Positions 36,196 through 46,702 of a stretch of DNA of 64,000 bases are shown piece after piece. The stretch lies in contig CABFPE010000196.1 of assembly GCA_900660155.1 (NCBI GenBank), positions 299,356 through 363,355 on the forward strand, written 5' to 3'. Each line of letters opens with the position of its first letter. Positions within the stretch are counted from its first letter, which is position 1. The notes beneath the pieces were generated by a model, which had not been told where the DNA came from, ran no database searches, and saw only the letters and a list, made by a program, of their open reading frames with translations. Both the position numbers and the translations under genes were made by a program. The DNA comes from Hofstenia miamia (Eukaryota > Xenacoelomorpha > Acoela > Hofsteniidae).

Positions 36196-36792
36196 ATGTA
36201 ATATATTTAAAACATCTTAAGCGAGTTACCAATTGCTTCCAAATTCAGAGTTTGAATGAGAATTAATACACGTAATAAAAATAATCTTGGAGCGATTTTA
36301 CATTTATTTCTAAGGGAACATGAAAACCAAGCAGGTTCTTAAACAGCAGCTCATGTTCTTCGTCTGGTATACCAACATTGAGAAATACACATTTTCCCGA
36401 CTTGTTCAACAAATGATTAGTAATATTATAATATAAAAAGTCAAAAAATCAGAAAGATTAACATTAAAAAGAATTATTAATATTTTTAGCTGAATTAATT
36501 GTTGTTAACAGTTGCAGTTTTTGCATTGATAAACTTCATGAGAATATCAAGAAATTTAAAATGTAAAGAAAGTTTTCGAAATTTGCAAATTCTTAAAAAA
36601 TACAAGAATAGGATGTTGCTTGAGTAGTACAGTCGAATGCATTTCCTAAGTATGATAAATTATGAAAACAGCAATTCTCTTTTAACAATGTTTAATTATA
36701 AATCAACAAAATATTCTCTTGAAACTAGAAATGATAGAAATAACAATTTTCAAGGAAAATCAATTTCAACTATGAAATTTATTAGTTTTTAG

Positions 36793-36825
<33 letters not shown>

Positions 36826-38222
36826 GAAAAGTTGTGATTAAACAGCTTGGTATGGTGCAGTTTTGCACTAAAATCCATGTGCAAAAGATGTAGTGATTTC
36901 CTAACACATTTAATCAATGATAATTTGTCTATTTTATCCTCGAAATGCACAAAAAACTCAAAAAATGCAATAAGTTAAATATTTGATAACAGAGGATTCC
37001 CCTAATTAACGCAATCTTGAGTGCAAAACTTCATTGCTTTTGAGAGGATCAAAATTCAACTGATTTGAAAAATTTTTTTACACTGTACGTTTCAAGGAAA
37101 CCTGCATCACATCAGTATTTTTCAATGCAACTTTTCGAACATGACCAAAATATGGACAACCCAAATATATATATATATATATATATCAATGAGGTCAATA
37201 AATATGTAAGCTCAACAATTGCGTTGAATCTTGATACATATCTACACTAATATATAACTTTTTACCAAAATCAATAATGATATATACGTATTATTTAGTT
37301 TTCAGGGGTTTTTCTCAGCATTTTGCTAAATATTGTCATTAAGTTGTTAGAAATATAGCAATAAAAATGTGAAATATTTGAGTAATGATATGAAATATGG
37401 GCATATGATTTTTAGATAGACACTTCCAAACACGATTTAACAGAAAACAACAAACTAAATTTACGTTATTGTATAACTGTGCTTTTTTGCGTCTCGAAAA
37501 AATAAATAAAAAATACAAAAATATTTAGTTTTTAGGGTTTTTTTTACAAAATTTATAATACTGAAATAAAGTATACCAGAAAATAATTTTTCATGCATCC
37601 AAAAAACACTCTAGACATTATAAAAATGATAATTCCCGGCTTGGCATTTCAAAGGCGTAGTTTTGATTTGAAAAAATCATTTGTTAAATTAAAATTGCGG
37701 GATATTGGATTATAAATCAATGGATCATGTAAAAAGAGAGATGTTTAAATGCTTATGACAATATTGTTTAGTAAATAGTAAATGATAAAAACACTGTATT
37801 AGTAAATATGCATGCATATTATTTGAGTTATGTTCAAATTTTTGTTGCAATATTTCATAGCATTAATCACATGTTCATGCTTTAACATTTTTGTATCGAT
37901 CATCACTTTTCAAAAATATGTTATGAAGTTTGTCTTTTCACAAAACATTAATTAACACCCGAAAATTGCGAGGCAAACACTTGTTCAAACTGTCTCATGG
38001 TTGAGTGAGTAAATTTGATATTGCCATATTTCGAAACGATAAGAGCATTTTTCAAATTTAATTTAACCACAACCCTACCTCCATACCACCCAACATCATT
38101 GTCTAATCACAACACTGCTTTCCATAAGTGTTCAAATAATCGTCCTAGATTGACAAAGGTGGCTGATGTATGCATTGATATCTGTGTGCATGTATTAATT
38201 GCTGTGATGTTCAAATAAATAC
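36196..38222. other. No gene recognised; two (TA)n runs
   Basis: TA microsatellites at about 36793-36822 and 37166-37186. Otherwise AT-rich sequence with no recognisable coding content. Confidence 0.5.
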
Positions 38223-38492
38223 TAGTGTTTTGCTGCTTTAGCTGCGGCCGGTCACGTCTTCAATTTTCAACTCATGGTTTTTAGCGGCCGTAAAATTAAC
38301 TTTTGCTTTAACTTGCAAATCGAATTAAACAGGGTTTTTACTATGAATATTAACTGGATCCATTTTGATAACAGATTTTGTTATCGCGATATTATATACA
38401 ATGAAAATATTACCGCCGTGATCGGCCACAGCTACAAATATAAATTAGCGTAAGGCTGCTACCAGCTAAGATGCTTCACCCGCAAAACACTA
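38223..38492. mobile_element. MITE-like inverted-repeat unit
   Basis: The left end TAGTGTTTTGC, followed closely by TAGCTGCGGCCGGTCACG, is matched by the complement of the right end (TAGTGTTTTGC at 38492, with TAGCTGTGGCCGATCACG further in). The right arm has about 45 extra bases between the two blocks. GC-rich inner blocks stand out from the AT-rich surroundings. No protein. Family not identified. Confidence 0.55.
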
Positions 38493-38519
38493 ATATATAC
38501 CTGGAATGAAAAAATATAT

Positions 38520-38582
38520 TGGTGATAGCTACCCACAAAATGTTCAAGCTACCCCTGTGAAAAGAATCTGGCTACACCACTG
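38520..38582 (-). mobile_element. hAT-like terminal fragment
   Basis: Read on the minus strand it starts CAGTGGTGTAGCCAG, a common hAT terminal sequence. No partner end was found nearby. A (TA)n run follows immediately (about 38583-38617). Confidence 0.4.
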
Positions 38583-38616
<34 letters not shown>

Positions 38617-38879
38617 TCCATAACTTCAATCACAACAAAAATCTATTAATTATCACGTTTGATTACTAGTCTTCAATCCAAATTAGATTAATTCATACGA
38701 AAAAAAAACAATATATTTTATTAGTTTCGATCACACTAACAAGATAAATCTTCTAATATCACTTTTTAGGTGTTATATTTAATATTAACAATTAGTAGAA
38801 CAATTATGTGTAAATAAAACAAAAATAAACAAATGTTTGGACTTTGTGCACCTCTTCTGCATTCATGTAAAGCAAGTAT

Positions 38880-38899
38880 TTGTGTGTGTGTGTGTGTGT
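38880..38899. repeat. (GT)n microsatellite
   Basis: Ten GT units. Confidence 0.9.
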
Positions 38900-39225
38900 T
38901 GAGTCCTTCAATTACTTTCTAAAGTAGTATCTGATTGGGATTTAACATTCACTTGGCAATTATCGACAAACTTCCTCTATGATTGCAGATCTCGAGAATT
39001 GCCAGGCCACTAAATGATATGAGGAGGGCGTGGTGAATTGCGCATATAAACTGTTTTGCCCCACACCAAATATTTAATCTATGAAGAAAAAAATAATTCA
39101 GAATCTCGTAGCAAATACTTAGCTATGTTTGCACCTTATAAGAAACTTTAACATTTTCCAAGAGCCCTGCTTGGAGTATTTGTTTAAATGACGGTAGTAT
39201 AAAGAATTTCCAAAGTCAGGGAGAA

Positions 39226-39608
39226 TAGACCTGGAAATGGATCAAGATATGTCAACCCAATCTACTAATATCTAACCCTAAATTCAACTAGTGAATTTTG
39301 ATCCCTCCCAACCCAAGTTATATTGAGTTTTTAATTTGATTGATCCAACCTAGAGTTGTGTTAAATTGTGATCCAAATACTTCTACAGGCTTTTGCTTCA
39401 ATACAATTGATGTAAACACTTTTTAAAAGAAACATATGTAAAATATATTTAAAATTAAAAATAGATAAAAAATAAATCCAATTACAATATTTTATTCTTC
39501 TGCAAGCACGTATTCATAATGTGTTTTAATAACCCAACCATGGCCTGAAGCATTTGCCCAACCCAAAAATTTAGCAAATATATGACCCAATTTACTTACA
39601 TCCCTAAT
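39226..39608. mobile_element. Possible degenerate hAT-type non-autonomous element
   Basis: A stretch dense in CAACCCAA/CCCAAT words. It begins TAGACCTGGAAATGGATC and ends in the complement of TAGGGATGTAAGTAAATTGG. hAT elements often have such TAGGG termini and repeated subterminal GGGT motifs. No target duplication was confirmed. Confidence 0.35.
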
Positions 39609-40433
39609 GCAGATAGCCCTAGTCTTTAGATTCATCAACACATTTTACCCAAATAGTGGGAATACAAAACCATAAATATTTTATCAACAGCTTTCTGTTT
39701 TTTTAAATTTTTCTTTTCTTCATAAGATTGATCAATGATTGAGTGCACTGCTGAAGTCAATGAACTGATACAGTGAGCTGCAAAGGGAACTTCTAGTAAA
39801 ATTTCCAATATTCGTAAAGAAAATTAAATTGAACAAAGTATTTAAAATTCTGAAGTGAATCAAATAGTTTAAAAAGGCCAAGAGAGGGACAGAGCGAGAG
39901 AGAGTGTCTATTTTGTCACCCTATTTCCAATTCCTTGGCCGAAGAAGGCCTTATGTCCATTCCTGCTTAGGATGAATATCGTATGGAATTAATAGAAACT
40001 GTTTCCCCTGCAATCACTTGGAATCATCCTCTAAAGCAAATTATTTTTTAATAAAGTAGCTATTCCTTGCAATTATTCTCCGGTACTCAAATTTATTCTG
40101 ATTCTTACACCCTACAAAACTTTGATTCAATGCTTGCGAAATGCTGAATTAGCCCAAATGAAATTTATGTAACTGAAATCTTAATAAGCAGGAAGTCTGT
40201 AGCTATTACGTAATTTGAAATGATTCAAAACCTATTCACTTCACTGAAGCAGGATGTTAATATTTTGGCAAAAAGTGACTTATTTAATGCCAGACATTTT
40301 GCAAATGCTAATTTCACGCATTATAAATTATAATATTAGTAATGACTTAGCATTCGAAATAACTTGGTAAAGCTGTGTTTACATGCTAATCTGTAGGACC
40401 TACGAAAAAACTATACCATACAATAATTGTTCG

Positions 40434-40447
40434 TATTTAGAGCTACA
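40434..40447 (+). promoter_or_regulatory. 3' splice site 7 bases before the Rac start codon
   Basis: A TATTTAG acceptor ends at 40440 and is followed by AGCTACA and then the ATG. The message therefore begins with an upstream non-coding exon or a trans-spliced leader. No upstream exon was identified. The second Rac gene has an AG at the same distance from its ATG. Confidence 0.6.
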
Positions 40448-41825
40448 ATGCAGGCAATCAAATGCGTTGTAGTTGGAGATGGCGCGGTTGGCAAGACCTG
40501 CCTATTGATGACGTATACGACGCAGACATTCCCCAAAGAATACATCCCTACTGTATTCGATAACTACTCAGCTAATGTTTTAGTAGATGGAAAACCCGTG
40601 AATCTAGGTAAGATTTTCTTAAGAAATTTGCAATATACAATGAGGTTTCAATTGAAAAAAATCCAGGCTTGCATATGAAATTGCGATTGGCCTCCGTTTC
40701 CATTCGATTTCTACAACTATTTCAAGAACATTCAATATTTTTTGCATGAATTTCCACATTTTCCATAACTCTTAAAGATAATGGGTAGGACCCACTCCAA
40801 TCCCATAAAATTTTCTGGTCCGATAATTCCATTGCTTCTACGACATAAGTTCTATTTTGATCAAAATTAGAAAAATCATGAGTAACATTCTGACCAGCTT
40901 CTTCCGTTTTTGTCAGTCTCCCATGTTAATTTTAGCCCAATTAATTACTTAGTCCCAGTTCCCTGGGGCTGAGATCAGGAAATCCCATGGGACGGAGTGG
41001 TCCTGTAGAGCCGTAATATTGCATTCAATTCTTGGTTTTGGTTGAAATTTGGAATGCTTTGATCCAAGACTACATGTATTTAAAATTCATTTCTAGTAAT
41101 TATTTCAGTTAAGTTCAGTTCCAATCGTGTTCAAAATATGAAGCCATATATGCATGGCGATGCTAGACTGAAAAATTCGTACAGTAAACTCATATGCACT
41201 TCAAACTTTCTGAAGACAATTATTTTTAATTGGGATTTCATTAAATATTTAAAATGTACAAATACACATATAGGGTTGGAACCGGAATTAGTAACGATTG
41301 CTAGATGTAACAAACGGGTTCTTTCAGTTAAATATCCGAAATAATAGACTACAATTTCCATACTTATGCATGGAACTGCTTTAGTTGTACCAGTCAATTG
41401 ATGCGATTATTTAACTAACATCATTTGGCATTAACAAAATTTTGTCGTTGTATTCACTCTGCTCTGTTTTGCATGATTTAGACAAATTTTGGTTATTTTT
41501 ATTTATATTCTAATGTATTTAGGGTGTTTTACACAAGTTTTTAGTGTTTAGAAAGTTTTTTTTGAAATTAAATTTCCATACCATAAAATGACTTCCATTT
41601 CCATTTCATTTCCATTTCCATAATCTAGAAATAGAATAGAAATTTCCATTTCCATATGAAACCTGAAAAATTGCTGCTCTCAGACAATACTTATACCTAT
41701 AGTTTACCGGTTTCTTATGTACCTAAATGCAAAATACAATTTTTTAATAAAAAATTAGTTTAGGTTGCATAACAAATACTTTTTTTATATTTTTTAATAC
41801 TTTGAAGAACAAATATGTTTTTCTA

Positions 41826-41863
<38 letters not shown>

Positions 41864-44396
41864 GATAATATGATATCATATCATTTCATATGATATAGAA
41901 GCTGCCCAATGTTTTTTCCATGAAGAACCAACGAACAAGTTCAAGGGGTGTCTGTACTCTGTTCAAAAGTTATGTTCTACCTGTTTGCAATCCTTTCGCT
42001 TCCGGTTCGGTCAGCTCAAGGGTCACTCATATTATTCCTTATAAACGTTTCCTCAATTATGTTCACACCCAATGAAATCTATTTATTTATTATTGAACAA
42101 TGAACAGTCCTCGTGCACAGAGTTAAATTCCAATATACTACAAACCCCAATACGCGACATTTGTGAAACCACCTGCGAAAAAATTTTTTAGGCCTATGAA
42201 TGCAATTGCCTCATTTTTTGTGTTTTTACTCAATGAATGTTCAAGATTCATAGCTCTGGTTTGTGGAGCACGAACTAACGGGTTTGATCTGAGCAGGTTT
42301 GTAGTAATGATGATAATGTCGGGTTATTTTAAAGACATTTTAATCCTTGTATCTGTATCAGCAGCATCAAATATTTTGGCATTGAGTGCAATTCTCTAAA
42401 CTTCTTATAATTACATCCTTCTAAATATTTAAAGTTTCTTGACTGTGCGCTTTCATAATTGTATACCTGACTATGATAAGAACTCTAGTAGTTGAACTTA
42501 CGCAAAAAGTTCACAAATAAAATGATGGTAGCTATGGAAAAAATTAATCTTAGTGGAGTTATACACAAGCGTCATTAAATTATCTTAAATAAAAAATATG
42601 GTTTTGACGCATTTTAAGCATGTGTTCTATAAAAAGGACTGTCTATGTCATACACAAAATTGACTTAATACATGGATTGGGTTGAACTATCTTTTTCAGA
42701 GCCAGATGACGTTCAAAAACTTTCACAATTTATTTATGCAGATAAGTGATTATTATTCAGGTCAGTTTCCTTTGCGTAAATTCTTATGAAGAAATTGGTC
42801 TAGGCTGGGCTGGGGTGGACTTGAAAAATATAGTTGTTATTAGGATAAGAAGGAAGTTACATGGCTTTAGCCTTTGTGCTCTTGGTGTATGTACTATTTT
42901 AAATCTGTTTCTCGGTGATACATGCCTTGGGGCGTAAATTCTTGCTTGCATTTTAAGATTGTGATTCTTCGTATGCGTTGAAATGTTTAGTATCACATTC
43001 TCTAACACATAAACTACGAGCGTAATCTTGAAAAACAAACAAATCATTTATTGGTTAGAGAAACGCATAACTGATAACATCGTTAGCAGTTTCTATAAAT
43101 TGAGCTTTTATTAAAAGCATATTTAACTTCGAACATCCGAAAATCCATATAAACTAAGACCCAAGCTATTTACTCGCAAGAAATAAAACAAGAATGTTGC
43201 GGATGTGGTCTTCAAAATCAAACCAAATTTGAAGAGCGAACTGAGTATTTAACTTTTATATATCAGGAGATCGTACCCATGTAAAACCCAAAATGTTTTT
43301 CAAATAACAAAACGGCATGCAGTATAATGAACGTAGTCAGGAATATGATTAGGTCAAATGTAAAAACCATTGATATACATAACTTTAGTAGAGATACAGA
43401 CTTAGATGACGTGTACAACTGAACAAATAGAAGAAGCAAACAATGTTTTCTTTCACATCCAAACTCAGCCATTAAAGCTAATATCACTTATCATGATATT
43501 TTCTTCATAGTCTTTCATTACAAGGAGATTAAAAATGGTTAAAACTTTACAATTGTTGGTCTTAGATAACAATGACACAAAATGCCTCTGATAAAAATAT
43601 CATATATGAAAGCTTCGGAAACTTAGTATATATGCAAAATATATATAAATACTAAGTTTTTCGAAGCTTTCAATATGTTCTCAAAAATTCTCTTGAATCT
43701 TTTCTGTCAATTATGAACATGTAAGAAATACAAATATAGTTTTAGCCTCGAATACTGATTTTGCTGGTATTTAGCTCAAAGCATATTTTTTAAGTTACTC
43801 AGTAACAGTACTAACATCCAAATACAATCCTAAAATAAATTCTGCCAATATTTTCAATGTAGATTTGACGCTGTCTTGACTTCAACCTCATACTTCATGG
43901 ATTATGTTTAGGCTTGTGGGACACGGCAGGTCAAGAAGACTATGACCGCTTAAGGCCATTATCGTATCCAGAAACAGACGTTTTCTTAGTATGTTTCAGT
44001 ATTGCTAGTCCGAATTCATTTGAAAATGTCAAATCCAAGTGGTAAGTTTCAGTTACATTATCAACAAAATGTATATGTCGATAATCAAATACCTAAACTT
44101 GATTTAGGATTCCCGAAGTTGTACATCACTGTCCAGCTAAGCCCATTTTACTTATTGGCACAAAATGTGATTTACGCGATCATGCAGAGACTGTGGAGAA
44201 GTTGCGTGAACAAGGCAAGGCTCCAGTCGCAACTGGAATGGGTCTACAGCTCCAGAGAGAAATCAAAGCCCGAAAATACATCGAATGTAGCGCTCTTAAG
44301 CAGCAAAATTTAAAGGAGGTTTTCGACGAAGCCATTCGTGCGGCCCTGCAACCGACTCTAAAAAATAAGAGAAAGAAGAAGTGCAAAATTTTATAA
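40448..44396 (+). CDS. Rac GTPase (Rac1-like), 3 coding exons
   Basis: Rho-family small GTPase that switches between GDP and GTP forms and drives actin remodelling at the plasma membrane. Coding exons 40448-40607, 43912-44041 and 44108-44396 join in phase (1, then 2) to 192 residues, the standard Rac length. Landmarks: P-loop GDGAVGKT with Gly12 and Thr17; switch [29 protein letters not shown] with Trp56 (a Rac-type GEF-contact residue) and Gln61; GTKCDL at 114-119; the Rho insert helix ([11 protein letters not shown]); ECSALK; polybasic tail KNKRKKK; and CAAX box CKIL, whose final Leu predicts geranylgeranylation. The start is the Met of MQAIKC, as in all Rac proteins. The upstream in-frame Met at 40427 lies before a splice acceptor and is discarded. 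The acceptor AG (40439-40440) leaves only 7 bases of 5'UTR in this exon. Confidence 0.97.
40608..43911 (+). other. Rac A intron 1, 3.3 kb
   Basis: Phase 1 intron. It contains patches rich in TTCCATTTCCAT words (about 41583-41665), an interrupted (TA)n run (about 41826-41864), a long hairpin at 43608-43671, and GC-richer sequence at 40785-41030. That sequence shares CCAATCCCATAAAA-type blocks, in inverted form, with 60980-61060 and may be an old non-autonomous hAT-like repeat. No coding sequence was seen. Confidence 0.6.
43608..43671. repeat. 64-nt hairpin in Rac A intron 1
   Basis: Arm 1 is 43608-43629 (GAAAGCTTCGGAAACTTAG...) and arm 2 is 43649-43671, pairing over about 21 bp with one small internal loop (GG opposite AAA) and a loop of about 19 nt. 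Nothing coding. The length and shape resemble a microRNA-type precursor, but an inverted-repeat remnant is equally possible. Confidence 0.6.
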
Positions 44397-44869
44397 GACT
44401 TTTTCTATATTTATTTATTTGCTTGTACAGTTTAATTGTAAATACGAGGTATTCTTTCTGATTACATGTCTGCTTTTTTCTCTTGAACCACATCGATTTA
44501 TTGCTAAAGATCGGATGGCACAAACGTAGTAAATATAAATATCCATGCATTTAGTAACAAATGTGTTGTACTAAAAAATTTTCAATTTTACAATGATGCC
44601 GTTGTTGATTAGTTAATTATTTATGAATTTAGAGTTCATGTATTTATTCATACGAACACTTAAATGGTATTTTGCCTTCGAATCTTACTTATTAAAATAT
44701 GACAAAGTAAAACATTTATTAAGCATCGAATTGGATAATACATATTCATGTGTCTACTACAATCCGTGTAGCTTATGAAGCTTAGGCAGGCTTAGAAGGA
44801 TATGTAATACATTAAATAATTGAATTGTACAATTTGTAGCTTAATATTCCAATGTGTATTGAATAATTC

Positions 44870-44875
44870 AATAAA
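44870..44875 (+). terminator. Polyadenylation signal AATAAA of Rac A
   Basis: First canonical AATAAA after the Rac A stop codon, about 475 bases downstream and followed by AT/GT-rich sequence. It probably sets the mRNA end near 44890. Confidence 0.6.
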
Positions 44876-45490
44876 GAATTTGTGCACGATTATATTTTGA
44901 AACTTACCTGATTTTCCAAGTTAAATCATGAAAAATCATGTCTCGAAGTATTTCCATTTTTGTTGGAAACTAACTTGATGATTGTGTTCGAAAATCTTTG
45001 TGTTAAAATAAATCTTAATGATAGAAGGGATAAATAGTTGCTAAACATTTCTTACTGTGCAAATATAATTCTCATTAATAATTTTTTTTTAAAATGGAAC
45101 ACGAAATTACTATTGCTTTAAGTATTAACGACAATATTAGTATTGCCGCTTAATACATGACTAGTCCATGCGCAAGTTCGCAACATTTAACAAACCCGAA
45201 CCAAATTTCGAGTGTTTTAGCTAGCTATAAGTAAACTGAAAATTGTGTCATAGTATATCAATATGCAAATACATACAGCCTTGAACAGAAAGATCGCACA
45301 TAAGATATAAAATATACACTATCTAAATGTTATTAACAATTATAACGGAAACACCAATCAAATTCAAATGAAATCAAGTGTTTTTACTATTTAATAGGGC
45401 ATCGTTTATTTTTTACAATGGATTTTACCTTCATTATTGACATCAATTTAAACAAGTTAGTAATAATTTTAACAAAAACATTTAAATATA

Positions 45491-45970
45491 TTTCGACTTA
45501 CAAACACATCGTCAGTTTTACAAATAATTCCTTCTAAATTTACTTGATTTTATAGCAATATTTTATTTCTCTAAATCCTAATTATTGGTAACAATAGTTT
45601 ATGTATATAATCTTCTTTCGTATTTAGACTTGGTTGAAATGATCTTATTAAAATGCTTTCAGTGATTTTAAGATATTTTGCATCAGTACTCTTTAAAATT
45701 TTTACATCATAACTTAGTCCACAATTTGTAAGGTGTTTTGAAATGGTTGAATTAGTTTCATGTTCTTTTGTTTTTCTGCTTAGTTGCCGACCACAATATC
45801 CGATATAATCCTCACCACAGGTGGATTGAATCTTATAAATTACATTAGATTTATCGGACATGCTAGTTGTTGATTTAAGGCCAAGCTTTGCATTAAGTTT
45901 GTGGATCTTGTAAACAAATCTTACTTTTTCTTTAATTAATTCGATAGCCTATAGGGAATGTTAAAAACAT
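45491..45970 (-). mobile_element. Penelope-like element, 3' part with GIY-YIG domain
   Basis: The minus strand carries a GIY-YIG endonuclease domain followed by an untranslated tail ending TAAGTCGAAATATAT. The tail matches the copy at 22.86 kb. The RT part upstream is absent: beyond about 45970 the sequence changes to a Tc1-like transposase remnant. Immediately upstream of the domain, KVRFVYKIHKLNAKLGLKS fits the RT-GIY-YIG linker. Confidence 0.75.
45571..45861 (-). pseudogene. GIY-YIG endonuclease domain of a Penelope-like element
   Basis: 96 codons with SNVIYKIQSTCGEDYIGYCG, the GIY-YIG signature appearing as VIYKI...DYIGY, then the Arg of RQLSRKTKEH and the terminal Glu region (ITESILI). 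Penelope-like elements fuse such a domain to the C-terminus of their RT to nick the target. The frame is open to the stop after LLLPIIRI, but the domain is separated from any RT, so this copy cannot act alone. Confidence 0.8.
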
Positions 45971-46029
45971 TTTCTTTTATTGCTGGGCATATATAATTTA
46001 TATCTGAATGTTACGATTATCCACTATTC

Positions 46030-46702
46030 TCTTTTAAATGATCCAATACATTCTCAATGTGATTGCGGTCCGCCGATCTCAGAGGCCAGTCTGACAGAAG
46101 CATAGCTCCCTTCACTTTCCATAAATTTCAAGACTTCCTTGAACTTATGACAAGGCGCGTTGCCTACTGTAGATACTGGTCTTGATCCAGCAGTGGTAAT
46201 ACTCAAGATGTCAATAACTTTCCCAGAACTTGCATCCAGAACTCTATGTTGCTCCAAAGACAAACTGATTTCTGCTGACCAGAGATATTTGTAGCAAAAT
46301 ATTGTGGCTTAAATCCATACACTTGACCCTTCAGGTCTCCTGACGTACTGCACTCGTCCCAATAAAAATTCAACAATATACACGTCGTTTTTCACAGTTG
46401 TTAACTTTTTTACGATATCAGCACAATCTCAATTTGCTATAATGCGAATTTAGGAGAAGTTTTTTTCTGTACAATTTGGCAGATGCTTCCTAGTGAATAC
46501 TAGGAACTATTTCTCAATTCATTATTTGTAATAAGTATTTGAATCTTTCTGTGGACTTAGGTGCACGCCCTTCTGCCTTTCCTTGTTCAATTTGGCGTTC
46601 AGTTTTAAAAATGGATATAATGGCCTTGTCAGAATATTTTGAGATCATTAAATCCTCCGTTATTTCTTTTTGAGACAGTCCAAACCGGAATTTTTGAATC
46701 AT
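46030..46702 (-). pseudogene. Tc1-like transposase remnant
   Basis: The minus strand starts with a helix-turn-helix segment (MIQKFRFGLSQKEITEDLMI, then GRAPKSTERFKYLLQ). Further on are SKGDRGSSASS-like sequence without clear motif, VGNAPCHKFKEVLKFME (second catalytic block; the Asp before NAPCH is Gly here) and, in another frame, WPLRSADRNHIENVLDHLKE (third block with Glu). Order and spacing fit Tc1. It is degenerate, with frame changes and a lost catalytic residue. Terminal inverted repeats were not found. Confidence 0.75.

Noticed and set aside
41583-41665. Repeated TTCCATTTCCAT in Rac A intron 1, considered as a CRISPR-like or regulatory array
   Set aside because: Irregular spacing and simple composition in an animal intron. 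Better explained as a degenerate simple repeat or hAT subterminal sequence.
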